This document shows, in pieces, positions 34,440-43,059 of a stretch of 64,000 nt of DNA. The DNA comes from Frateuria_A sp051900535 (GTDB lineage Bacteria > Pseudomonadota > Gammaproteobacteria > Xanthomonadales > Rhodanobacteraceae): positions 186,001-250,000 of the forward strand of contig NZ_JBHZGI010000004.1 in the NCBI RefSeq assembly GCF_051900535.1, given 5' to 3'. The position numbers were made by a program, and so were the translations under genes. How positions within the stretch are numbered: position 1 is the stretch's first letter; each line of letters opens with the position of its first letter. The notes under the pieces were generated by a model that saw only the letters and a program-made list of their open reading frames with translations, had not been told where the DNA came from and made no database searches.

Positions 34440-36935
34440 ATGCCATCGAAGTTCATGCCGTCGATCAGACACACCACCTTCCGCCTCTGCGCCATCGCCG
34501 CGGGCCTCCTCGCCAGCGGCGTCGCGCTCGCGGACGCCCGGCTCGACCCGCAACTGCTGGCCCAGATGGGTACCGCGGCCAGCGCCGATCCGCTGCAGGT
34601 AGTGGTCACCTACAAGCAATCCGGACCGGTCACGGCCGACCAGCTGGCCGTGCTCGAATCGCTCGGCATCACCCGAGGCCTGACCATGCACACCCTGCCG
34701 ATCGCCGGTGCGCTGGCGACACCGGCGGAGATCCGCGCACTGGCCCAGCGCGACGATGTGCTTTCGATCTGGGCCAACCGTCGCCTGACCTACCTGGACG
34801 CCGAGGCCAACGGCCTGTCCGGGGCCACGCGCACGGTGGCGAACCCGGCCGACTATCACCGCGCCATTCCGTTCAGCGGCAAGGGCGTGACGGTGGAGGT
34901 CAACGATTCGGGCATCGACGCGACGCACATGGACCTGCAATACGGCACGCACGTGGTGCAGAACACGCAGGCCGTGACCAACCTGGCCGCGCTCGACACG
35001 ATGCTGCCGATCACTTACCTCGAGGGCGTGCCAAACAGCGACTGGGGTTCGGGCCACGGCACGCATTGCGCCGGCATCGTGGGCGGCAACGGCGCGCGCT
35101 CCAATGGCCTGTACGAGGGCGTGGCGCCCGACGCCGACCTGGTCGGCTATGGCTCGGGCGCCGTGCTGCTGGTGCTCGATGCGGTCGGCGGCCTGGACTA
35201 CGCGGCCACCCACCAGTTCAGCTTCCGCAACCCGATCCGCGTGGTCAGCAACTCGTGGGGCAGCTCGGGCAAGTTCGATCCGGCCGATCCGGTAAACGTG
35301 GCCTCCTACGAGTTGTACAAGCGCGGCATCGTCAGCGTGTTCGCCGCCGGCAACGATGGCCCTGGCGAAGACACCCACAACCCCTACGCGCAGGCGCCCT
35401 GGGTGATATCGGTGGGCGCCAGCGAGAAGAACGGCGTGCTGACCGACTTTTCCTCGCGCGGCAAGCGCGGCGAGAGCGGCACGTTCGCCATGCCCGACGG
35501 GAAGCAGTGGACCTACGTCAACGAGCCGACCATCGTCGCGCCGGGCGTGGACATCATTTCCACCCGCGACAGCACCGGCACGCTGCCGGCGCTGGCCGCG
35601 CAGCAGGATGCCGAGGTCATTCCCGCGGCCTACCTGCCCTTCTACACGATCATGAGCGGCACCTCGATGGCCACGCCGCATGTGGCCGGCATCGTGGCGC
35701 TGATGCTGGAGGCCAATCCCGGCCTCACGCCGGCACAGGTGCGCGACATCCTGGAGCGCACTGCCACCAACATGACCGGGCGGCTGGGCTGGGAAGTCGG
35801 GGCGGGCCACGTCAACGCCTACACGGCGGTGGCCGAGGCGGCCGGCATACGCGGCGGCTTCGGCGGCACGGTGAACGCGCTGCACAGCTTCAACAGCAAC
35901 GCGCTGGTCGTGCCGGGCGCTCCACCGATTCCGTTCTCGGTGGATTTCGCGCCGGTGGGCCCGGTCGGCGAGCAGAGTTTCACGGTGGGGCCGGAAGTCG
36001 CCTTCGTCAGCGCCCGCGCCACCATCGGCACCAATACCCTGGCGCTGGTGCTGATCGACCCCGACGGCGAAGAGTACGGCTCGGCGATCGCCTTGCCGGT
36101 GCTCGGCGACACCGTGACCACCGGCGCGCCGGCCAAGCCGGGGGTGTGGAAAGTGACCGTGCGCGGCATCGGCTCGGTATCGGGAACCGGCCTCGATCCG
36201 CTGGAGGTCACCAACGGCTATGGCGCGCCCGGCACGGTCACTGGCGAGGTGAGCTTCCTCAACAGCGGCGGTTACACCGGCCTGGGCGACATCGCCAACC
36301 ACCCGGCGCGCGAGGCGATCGAGTTCGCCGTCGCCCATCGCCTGGTCGATGGCCTGGCCGATGGCCTCTACCATCCCGACGATCCGCTCAAGCGCCGCGA
36401 CCTGGCGCGGTACCTGGTGATGGGCGCGAGCGTGCGCCAGTACCTGCCGTTCGACGGCCAGCCGAGCTTCACCGACCTCGGCACCGGCGCCGCGGCCTAT
36501 CCGTTCGCCGAGTCGGCGATCGCCCCCGGCGGCGCCCTGCGCGACACCGGGCAGAGCCAGGACGGCGTGATGAACCTGTGGGGCGGCCAGTTCCATCCGA
36601 CCGACAGCGTGACGCGGCTGAGCCTCGCCTACTCGCTCGTGCAGAGCCTGGCGCTGCAGGACGAGGCGCGCGCGTTCACCGGGCCGCTGACCGCGTTCTA
36701 CGAAGGCCAGCGCATTCCGGTCGACGACGCCGGCACGATACCGGCCAACCTGCGCGGCTACGTGCAGCTGGCGCTGGACCGCGGCGTGATCAACGCGCGC
36801 TTCAAGCTGACCCAGGGCCCGTACGACCTGCAACCGACGCTGCACGCGTACTTCGACCCGAACAAGACCGTCACGCGGGCGGCCTACGCGGTGGCGGCCG
36901 GACGCTACATGACGCTGTACCAGAGCGGGCAGTAA
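34440..36935 (+). CDS. Subtilisin-like (S8) serine protease with C-terminal SLH repeats
   Basis: An 831-residue exported protease. A signal peptide (about 1-32) is followed by an inhibitor-I9-like propeptide (about 33-115, DPLQVVVTYKQSGPVTADQL). The S8 domain has a complete triad: Asp156 in VEVNDSGID, His206 in SGHGTHCAG and Ser409 in MSGTSMATPHVAG, with oxyanion Asn305 in FAAGNDGPG. After a beta-rich linker (about 480-610), three S-layer-homology-like repeats follow at about 612-665, 675-740 and 758-825. The first reads GDIANHPAREAIEFAVAHRL then a DGLYHPDDPLKRRDLARYL end. SLH repeats normally tether proteins to cell wall polymers of Gram-positive or deep-branching bacteria, so they are unusual here. 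GGGAG precedes ATG 34440. A likely type II secretion substrate (inference). Confidence 0.93.
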   Translation: MPSKFMPSIRHTTFRLCAIAAGLLASGVALADARLDPQLLAQMGTAASADPLQVVVTYKQSGPVTADQLAVLESLGITRGLTMHTLPIAGALATPAEIRALAQRDDVLSIWANRRLTYLDAEANGLSGATRTVANPADYHRAIPFSGKGVTVEVNDSGIDATHMDLQYGTHVVQNTQAVTNLAALDTMLPITYLEGVPNSDWGSGHGTHCAGIVGGNGARSNGLYEGVAPDADLVGYGSGAVLLVLDAVGGLDYAATHQFSFRNPIRVVSNSWGSSGKFDPADPVNVASYELYKRGIVSVFAAGNDGPGEDTHNPYAQAPWVISVGASEKNGVLTDFSSRGKRGESGTFAMPDGKQWTYVNEPTIVAPGVDIISTRDSTGTLPALAAQQDAEVIPAAYLPFYTIMSGTSMATPHVAGIVALMLEANPGLTPAQVRDILERTATNMTGRLGWEVGAGHVNAYTAVAEAAGIRGGFGGTVNALHSFNSNALVVPGAPPIPFSVDFAPVGPVGEQSFTVGPEVAFVSARATIGTNTLALVLIDPDGEEYGSAIALPVLGDTVTTGAPAKPGVWKVTVRGIGSVSGTGLDPLEVTNGYGAPGTVTGEVSFLNSGGYTGLGDIANHPAREAIEFAVAHRLVDGLADGLYHPDDPLKRRDLARYLVMGASVRQYLPFDGQPSFTDLGTGAAAYPFAESAIAPGGALRDTGQSQDGVMNLWGGQFHPTDSVTRLSLAYSLVQSLALQDEARAFTGPLTAFYEGQRIPVDDAGTIPANLRGYVQLALDRGVINARFKLTQGPYDLQPTLHAYFDPNKTVTRAAYAVAAGRYMTLYQSGQ

Positions 36936-37021
36936 ACGCGGCGGTCGACCGGCGGCCAGCCTGCCGCCGGTCGATCACGCAAGGCGCTTCCGCGGATCGG
37001 AGGACTGGCCGTGGGTTGCCC

Positions 37022-37786
37022 CTACATCGGCCAGTCGAACGCCACGTGGGTGTTATTGAAACGCGGATCGTCCAGGCTGCCGCCCGGATGGGCCACCAGC
37101 TCGCCGGGCAGGCCTTCGACCTCCATCGGCTGGCCCTCGACGAAGCGGGCGCCGAGCGCCTGCAGTTCGACCAGCCGCTCGCACAACATGCCGGCCTGGC
37201 CTGCGTGCGCATCGGGCACGCCGCGCAGGCACAGGTCCGGACGACCAAACTTGCGCAGCCCGCGGGTGTGGATGACCGAGCGGCCGTCCTCCTCGTCCGC
37301 CTTGCGCAGGATCAGCACGTGGTTGCGCGGCGGTGCGCCGCCGGGGACCAGGTAGTGCCGGCGCCACGCCTCGGCGTCGAACAGGGTGAGGATTTGCGGA
37401 TCGAGGATCGCGCTGCCGCCCACGTCCAGCAGGCCAGCGAGCGCGCCCAGCGTGTCGCGCAGGTAGTCCAGGCTTTCGCGATCGGCGAGTTCACCTCGCA
37501 CCACCAGAACGTCCGGCGCGGCGCGGGCCTGCTCGAAAGCGGCCGGCGCATCCTCCTTCAGCAGCTCGCCCAGCGCGCCCTTCAGCGGATAGCCCTCCCA
37601 GCCGCGCAGCGCGTTGTGGACGAAGCGCTGCAGTGCCACGCCATCGGGCAGGCCCTGGCTCGCGTAGCGCGCGGCCGGAATCGCCAGGTCCGCGGCGAAA
37701 CGGCCGAAGACGTAGAAGTGCAGCGCGATGGTTTCGTCGCTTGGCTGCCAGTACGGGCGGGGCCAGGCTTCCGGGGTTGCGGTCAT
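37022..37786 (-). CDS. Conserved hypothetical cytoplasmic protein
   Basis: A 254-residue protein with no signal peptide or membrane helix. I do not recognise a named domain. Notable segments are DETIALHFYVFGRFAADLAIPAARYA, LLDVGGSAILDPQILTLFDAEAWRRHYLVPG, and HTRGLRKFGRPDLCLRGVPDAH. The last of these recurs in uncharacterised proteobacterial proteins that I remember as conserved hypotheticals. ATG 37786 is preceded by AAGGA about 6 bases upstream. It starts 37 bases after tdk and is probably in the same transcript. Confidence 0.7.
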   Translation of the reverse strand: MTATPEAWPRPYWQPSDETIALHFYVFGRFAADLAIPAARYASQGLPDGVALQRFVHNALRGWEGYPLKGALGELLKEDAPAAFEQARAAPDVLVVRGELADRESLDYLRDTLGALAGLLDVGGSAILDPQILTLFDAEAWRRHYLVPGGAPPRNHVLILRKADEEDGRSVIHTRGLRKFGRPDLCLRGVPDAHAGQAGMLCERLVELQALGARFVEGQPMEVEGLPGELVAHPGGSLDDPRFNNTHVAFDWPM

Positions 37787-37823
37787 GGGTGTCCTTGGGA
37801 AAGAAAGCGCCCGCCCGCCGACG

Positions 37824-38456
37824 TCAGGGCCGCTCGTCGAGCGGCAGCACGCTTTGCTGCAGTTCGATGCGGCCGCGACCTTCGGTGATGTGCTTGAACT
37901 CGGCGCGACTGACCGAGACATAGCGATCGTTGCCACCGATCTCAACCTGCGGGCCTTCGGTCACCGCGCGGCCCTGCTCGTCCACGCGCACCACCATGGT
38001 GGCCTTGCGGCCGGTGTGGCAGATCGTCTTGATCTCGTCCAGGTTGTCGGCCCAGGCCAGCAGGTAGCGGCTGCCCTCGAACAGCTCGCCGCGGAAATCG
38101 GTGCGCAGGCCATAGGCCAGCACCGGGATGTTGAGCCGGTCGACCACGTCCGACAGCTGCCACACCTGCGCCTTGGAGAGGAACTGCGCCTCGTCGACGA
38201 ACACGCAATGCAGCGCGCCCCGTTCGGCGATGTCCTTCTCCACCAGCGCGAACAGGTCCTCGCCGGCGCTGAAGCGGCGCGCATGGGCCTTCAGGCCGAT
38301 GCGCGAGGCGACCACGCCTTCGCCGTAGCGGTTGTCCAGCGCGGGCGTGAGGATCAGCGTGCGCATGCCGCGCTCGTGATAGTTGTACGCGCTCTGCAGG
38401 AGCGTGGTGGTCTTGCCGGCATTCATTGCCGAGTAATAGAAATAGAACTTGGCCAT
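37824..38456 (-). CDS. tdk: Thymidine kinase, type II, with degraded zinc site
   Basis: A 210-residue salvage enzyme that phosphorylates thymidine. The P-loop is SAMNAGKTTTLLQ (residues 9-21), Walker B is CVFVDEAQFLS, and GLRTDFRGELFEGSRYLLAWAD and GGNDRYVSVSR are family segments. Bacterial type II kinases carry four zinc-binding cysteines. Here the first pair reads ICHTG (Cys146 kept, second Cys replaced by Thr148), and the second region reads YVSVSRAEF where E. coli has YVSVCRKHY (Ser183). The zinc ribbon is therefore probably lost. The rest of the protein is intact, so it is likely active. It starts an operon with the hypothetical gene downstream. Confidence 0.92.
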   Translation of the reverse strand: MAKFYFYYSAMNAGKTTTLLQSAYNYHERGMRTLILTPALDNRYGEGVVASRIGLKAHARRFSAGEDLFALVEKDIAERGALHCVFVDEAQFLSKAQVWQLSDVVDRLNIPVLAYGLRTDFRGELFEGSRYLLAWADNLDEIKTICHTGRKATMVVRVDEQGRAVTEGPQVEIGGNDRYVSVSRAEFKHITEGRGRIELQQSVLPLDERP

Positions 38457-38505
38457 GAGGTCGGCGACGCCGGATCGGTCAGCGGAAACGCGTCATTGTA
38501 GGCGA

Positions 38506-39804
38506 CTATTCGGCACGCGCCTGGGCCAGGCGGTAGCGGCGACCCACCCACCACTCGCGCAGGTTGCGCAGCACGCTCACGCCGTAGACGATCTTGAACA
38601 CGCGCAGCCGCATGAGCACCGGCGGCGGATCGAACAGGTCGCCGGCCAACATCGAGATCACGCCCTGCTCCAGCTGCCAGGTGTTGCGCGGCGAGGAGAA
38701 CATGCGACGCATCACCGGCTCGTTGAAGCGATAGATGAAGAAGGCGAAGCGCGCCATGCCCCGGCGCAGGCGCTTCTCCAGCGCCCGCTGCAGCGCCGCT
38801 TCCCGCTTCGGTTCGCGCAGCGCGCCATCGACCACCTCGACCGCGCGCTCGGCCGCGTCCATCGCCAGGAACACGCCGGAGGAAAATACCGGATCGAGGA
38901 AGGCGAACGCATCGCCGACCAGCATCCAGCCGGGGCCGGCCATCTGCCTCGAATCGTAGGAGTAGTTGCCCGCCGCGCGCACTTCGTCGATGAGCTCGGC
39001 GCCCTCCAGGCGCTGCCACAGTGCCGCGTTCTGCCTGAGCGTATCGAGCAGGAACTCCTGCGTGTCGCCGCGGCGGCGCTTGAGGTACTCCGGCCAGCAC
39101 ACCGCGCCCACGCTCATGCTGTCGTCCGGCAACGGGATCATCCACATCCAGCCATGGTCAAAGCGGTAGATGCTGACGTTGCCGGCGTCTTCGCCCGGGC
39201 GCCGCGCGGCGTTGCGGAAGCGGGTGAACAGCGCGGCGCTCTGGTGCTGGCGGTTCCTGCGCTTGAACTTCTTCTTCGTGGAGAGGAAGGCGTCGCGACC
39301 GCTGGCGTCGATCAGGTAGCGCGCCTCGATGGTGTAGCGCCGGCCGTCATCGGTCTTCACGTCCAGGCGCGCCTGCCGCGGCCCGGGCTGCTCGACGGCC
39401 ACCACCTGCTGGCCCTCGCGCGCATCCGCCCCGCACTCGCGCGCATGGTCGTAGAGCATCTTGTCGAAGTCCTGCCGCCATACCTGGTAGCTGTGCGGGG
39501 GACTGTCGCAAAGCGCGCGGCCGAACGAGAACACGTTGTAGCCGCGCTCGTTGTCGGCCTGGAAGTCGGCGCCGGCCTTGAACACGCCCATGGCGTGCAC
39601 CTTGTCCAGCACGCCCAGGCGCTCGAGCACCGGCAGGTTCATCGGCAGCAGCGATTCGCCGATGTGGAAACGCGGATGACGCTCCTTTTCCAGCGCGATC
39701 ACCTTGTAGCCGCGCCGCGCCAGCAACGCGGCCGCGGTGCTGCCCGCCGGGCCGCCGCCGATGATTGCCACGTCGCACGACTCGATTGCGTTTTCCCGCT
39801 CCAT
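38506..39804 (-). CDS. Flavin-dependent halogenase-like monooxygenase
   Basis: A 432-residue FAD protein of the tryptophan/phenol halogenase-like group. The FAD motif IIGGGPAGSTAAALLARRG lies near residue 13. The halogenase marker WMWMIP is at 219-224. A Fx2Px2SxG motif is at 302-310 (Phe302, Pro305, Ser308, Gly310). Lys76 in VFKAGADF is at the place expected for the catalytic lysine. The C-terminal third resembles variant-A halogenases and the halogenase-like genes of xanthomonadin and aryl polyene pigment clusters. No other pigment or biosynthetic gene is adjacent. GGGGAG lies six bases before ATG 39804. It diverges from rep. Geranylgeranyl reductase-like function is an alternative. Confidence 0.82.
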   Translation of the reverse strand: MERENAIESCDVAIIGGGPAGSTAAALLARRGYKVIALEKERHPRFHIGESLLPMNLPVLERLGVLDKVHAMGVFKAGADFQADNERGYNVFSFGRALCDSPPHSYQVWRQDFDKMLYDHARECGADAREGQQVVAVEQPGPRQARLDVKTDDGRRYTIEARYLIDASGRDAFLSTKKKFKRRNRQHQSAALFTRFRNAARRPGEDAGNVSIYRFDHGWMWMIPLPDDSMSVGAVCWPEYLKRRRGDTQEFLLDTLRQNAALWQRLEGAELIDEVRAAGNYSYDSRQMAGPGWMLVGDAFAFLDPVFSSGVFLAMDAAERAVEVVDGALREPKREAALQRALEKRLRRGMARFAFFIYRFNEPVMRRMFSSPRNTWQLEQGVISMLAGDLFDPPPVLMRLRVFKIVYGVSVLRNLREWWVGRRYRLAQARAE

Positions 39805-39912
39805 CCGCGCTCCCCCGGGCGTATCCGATTGCCGCCCGATTATGGCCGATGCGCTCCGGCGCGCCAGAGGGGCTCTGCTACCATCGGCCTCCGCCCGCAC
39901 CGCGCACGTTCC

Positions 39913-41892
39913 ATGCTCAATCCGCAACAACAGGCCGCCGTCGAACATTGCGACAGCCCGCTGCTCGTGCTGGCCGGCGCCGGCTCCGGCAAGACCTCCG
40001 TGATCACCCAGAAGATCGCCTACCTGGTCCAGCGGCGGAAGCTCGCGGCCAGCCGGATCGCGGCGATCACCTTCACCAACAAGGCCGCGCGCGAGATGCG
40101 CGAGCGCGTGGGCAAGCTGGTCAGCAGCGAGGATGCCGCGGCCCTGACCGTGTGTACCTTCCACGCGCTGGGCCTTAAGTTCCTGCAGATCGAACACGCG
40201 CGCGCGGGCCTGCGTCGCGGCTTCTCGGTGCTGGACGCGGACGACAGCGAGGGCATCGTCAAGGAGCTGGCGCCCAAGGGCGTCAAGCCCGACGTGCTGT
40301 TCGGCATCCGCAACCTGCTCAGCCGCGCCAAGAACGCCGGACTCTCGCCGGAGGAGGCACTGGCCGCCGCGCGCGCGCCGCGCGAACTGGAAGCGGCGAC
40401 GATCTACCAGATGTACCAGCAGCGCCTGGCCGCCTTCAACGCGGTCGACTTCGACGACCTGATCCGCCTGCCGCTGCGCATCCTCGAGTCCGATACCGAA
40501 TGCCGCGAGGCCTGGCGCGAGCGCCTGCGCTACCTGCTGGTGGACGAATACCAGGACACCAACGACGCGCAGTACCGGCTGCTCAAGGTCCTGACCGGCG
40601 AGCGCGGCGGCATCACTTGCGTGGGCGACGACGACCAGTCGATCTACGCCTGGCGCGGCGCCAACCCGGAGAACATCGACCAGCTCGGCCGCGACTGGCC
40701 GAATCTGCGCGTGATCAAGCTGGAGCAGAACTACCGCTGCGGCAAGCGCATCCTGCGCGCGGCCAACCAGTTGATCGCGAACAACCCGCACCTGCACGAG
40801 AAGAAGCTCTGGAGCGAGCATCCCGAAGGCGCGCCGATCCGCGTGCTCGAGTGCAAGGAAGCCGAGCACGAGGCCGAGAAAGTGGCCGCCATCGCCACCA
40901 CGCTCGCGGAAAAACACAAGGCGCGCTGGCACGACATCGCCATCCTGTACCGCGGCAACTTCCAGGCGCGCCCGCTGGAGAAGGCGCTGCGCCTGGCGCG
41001 CATTCCCTACCACCTCACCGGCGCGCTGTCCTTCCTCGACCGCGCCGAGGTGAAGGACCTGCTCTGCTACCTGCGCCTGCTGACCAACCCCAGCGACGAC
41101 GCGGCGTTCCTGCGCGTGGTCAACGTGCCCAAACGCGAGGTCGGTGCGACCACGCTGGAGAAGCTTGGCCAGCTCGCCCAGTCGAAGCACTGCTCACTGC
41201 TGGAAGCCACCCGCAGCGATGCGGTGCTGCGCCAGCTCACGCCGCGACCGGCGACCGCGTTGGCCGGCTTTTCCGAGCTGCTCGACGAACTGCGCAGCGC
41301 CTCGCTGCACGAGAGCGCCGCCGACCTGGTCGAGCGCATCCTGAAGCGCACCGGCTACGCCGCGCACCTCGCCGCCAGCACACCCGACGCCGCCCTGCGC
41401 GACCGCCGCCTGGCCAACCTGCAGGAACTGGCCGACTGGTTCCGCGCGATGCAGAAGGGCAGCAGCGCCGGCGACCTCGCCGCGCAGCTGGCGCTGCTAA
41501 GCCACGCCGACCGCGACGAACCAGGCAACGCGGTGCGCATGATGACGCTGCATGCCGCCAAGGGCCTGGAGTTCCGCTTCGTCTTCATCGTCGGCTGCGA
41601 GGACGGCACGCTGCCGCACGAGGGCGCCATCGACGAGGGCCGCATCGACGAGGAGCGGCGCCTGATGTACGTGGGCATCACCCGCGCCAAGGAACTGCTC
41701 ACCCTGTCCTGGTCGGCGCGCACCAAGCGCTACGGCGAGATCCACAACAACCAGCCCAGCCGCTTCCTGCACGAACTGCCCCAAGCGGACCTGCACTGGC
41801 AGGGCAAGGACCCGGAGGCGGACAAGGAAATCGTGCGCGAGACCGCGCAGTCGCACATGGCGAAGATCGCGGCCATGCTGGCGGGCAAGTGA
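39913..41892 (+). CDS. rep: ATP-dependent DNA helicase Rep
   Basis: A 659-residue superfamily 1A helicase that helps replication forks pass obstacles. Helicase motifs run in order: LNPQQQAAVEHC (Q motif), LAGAGSGKTSV (Walker A, about residue 21), AITFTNKAAREM, YLLVDEYQDTNDAQY (Walker B), CVGDDDQSIYAWRGAN, LEQNYRCGKRIL, MTLHAAKGLEF and EERRLMYVGITRAKELL. Length and the DDDQSIYAWRGA signature point to Rep rather than UvrD (about 720 residues). ATG 39913 gives the family N-terminus. No Shine-Dalgarno site is obvious. Confidence 0.95.
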   Translation: MLNPQQQAAVEHCDSPLLVLAGAGSGKTSVITQKIAYLVQRRKLAASRIAAITFTNKAAREMRERVGKLVSSEDAAALTVCTFHALGLKFLQIEHARAGLRRGFSVLDADDSEGIVKELAPKGVKPDVLFGIRNLLSRAKNAGLSPEEALAAARAPRELEAATIYQMYQQRLAAFNAVDFDDLIRLPLRILESDTECREAWRERLRYLLVDEYQDTNDAQYRLLKVLTGERGGITCVGDDDQSIYAWRGANPENIDQLGRDWPNLRVIKLEQNYRCGKRILRAANQLIANNPHLHEKKLWSEHPEGAPIRVLECKEAEHEAEKVAAIATTLAEKHKARWHDIAILYRGNFQARPLEKALRLARIPYHLTGALSFLDRAEVKDLLCYLRLLTNPSDDAAFLRVVNVPKREVGATTLEKLGQLAQSKHCSLLEATRSDAVLRQLTPRPATALAGFSELLDELRSASLHESAADLVERILKRTGYAAHLAASTPDAALRDRRLANLQELADWFRAMQKGSSAGDLAAQLALLSHADRDEPGNAVRMMTLHAAKGLEFRFVFIVGCEDGTLPHEGAIDEGRIDEERRLMYVGITRAKELLTLSWSARTKRYGEIHNNQPSRFLHELPQADLHWQGKDPEADKEIVRETAQSHMAKIAAMLAGK

Positions 41893-41923
41893 GCCTGCGC
41901 CTGGCGGGGACGCCGGCGGCGCG

Positions 41924-42958
41924 TCAGAGCAGCCCTTCGCCTTCCAGCTCGCTCTTGAGATAGGCGTAGTAGATCGGCGCGGCGACCAGGCCGGCCAGGC
42001 CGAAGGCCGCTTCCATCGCGAGCATGGCGATCAGCAGCTCCCACGCGCGCGAGCGGATCTGCGTGCCGACGATGCGCGCGTTGAGGAAGTACTCCAGCTT
42101 GTGGATCAGGATCAGGAACACCAGCGCGGCGATGCCCACGCCGAGGGACACCGACAGGCCGGCGATGGTCACGGCGGTGTTGGAGATCAGGTTGCCGATC
42201 ACCGGCAGCAGGCCGACCACGAAGGTCACCGCCACCAGCGTCTTGGCCAGCGGCACGTGGATGTCCATCAGCGGCAGCACGCCGATCAGGAAGATCGCGG
42301 TGAACATGGTATTGATCAGCGAGACCTTGATCTGCGCGAACACGATGTTGTGGAACGCATCGGCCAGGCGGAGGGAGCGCTGGCCCAGCGCCGCCGCCAG
42401 CGGGCCGGGCTGGTGGGTGGAGCCGGCGCTGTGGCTGAGCGCCACGATGGCGCCCAGCACCAGGCCGATGATGATGTGCGCGAAACCCCGTGCGGTGTCC
42501 TTGCCGGCCAGTTGCAGGCTGGCCGCGTGCTTGCGGGTCAGGTCGCCCGCCATCACGCGCAGCTCGTCCACGCTGTCCGGCAGCGAGCCGACCAGTGCGG
42601 ACGGCAGCTGTTCGCGCGCCTTCTCCACCAGCGGCATCAGCTGCTTGTCCCACAGGTCCTGCGGGTTGCCGATCTCGCTGTGGAAGAAGCTGATCGCGCC
42701 CAGTGCCAACAGGATCAGCAGCCCGACCACCACCGCACCAATCAATGCCACCACCACCACCCGGGCACGGCGACCGGACAGGCGCCGTTCCAGCAACGGG
42801 CTGATCGTCTGCACCAGCTCATACACCAGCAGGCCGGCCAGCAGCGCCGAGAGCAGGTGCAGCCCGATCACCAGCAGCAGCGCGATGCCGGCCAGGACGT
42901 AGCTGGCGATCCGGGTGGGGCGCGAGGGCTCGCGCAGCAGGGACGGGTTCGGGGCCAT
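41924..42958 (-). CDS. AI-2E family transporter (PerM/TqsA-like)
   Basis: A 344-residue inner membrane protein with about eight helices in the AI-2E/PerM pattern: three near the N-terminus (about 18-85), then a soluble loop (about 100-165), then a compact C-terminal set. The region LNARIVGTQIRSRAWELLIAMLAMEAAFGLAGLVAAPIYYAYLK is the family C-terminus, split around Arg/Ser. Members include autoinducer-2 exporters and Na+/H+ antiporters, so the name does not fix the substrate. ATG 42958 (MAPNPSLLREPSRPTRIASYV) is chosen because the upstream extension is low complexity. Converges with rep and diverges from the acid phosphatase. Confidence 0.87.
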   Translation of the reverse strand: MAPNPSLLREPSRPTRIASYVLAGIALLLVIGLHLLSALLAGLLVYELVQTISPLLERRLSGRRARVVVVALIGAVVVGLLILLALGAISFFHSEIGNPQDLWDKQLMPLVEKAREQLPSALVGSLPDSVDELRVMAGDLTRKHAASLQLAGKDTARGFAHIIIGLVLGAIVALSHSAGSTHQPGPLAAALGQRSLRLADAFHNIVFAQIKVSLINTMFTAIFLIGVLPLMDIHVPLAKTLVAVTFVVGLLPVIGNLISNTAVTIAGLSVSLGVGIAALVFLILIHKLEYFLNARIVGTQIRSRAWELLIAMLAMEAAFGLAGLVAAPIYYAYLKSELEGEGLL

Positions 42959-43059
42959 GCGCCGGCACTCGGGGAGGGAAGCCCAGTCTCGCAGCAGGCC
43001 GGCCCGCCTTCCAGCCTGGCGTACACTGGCAGGCCGTTCGCGCACAAAAGGACCACGCG

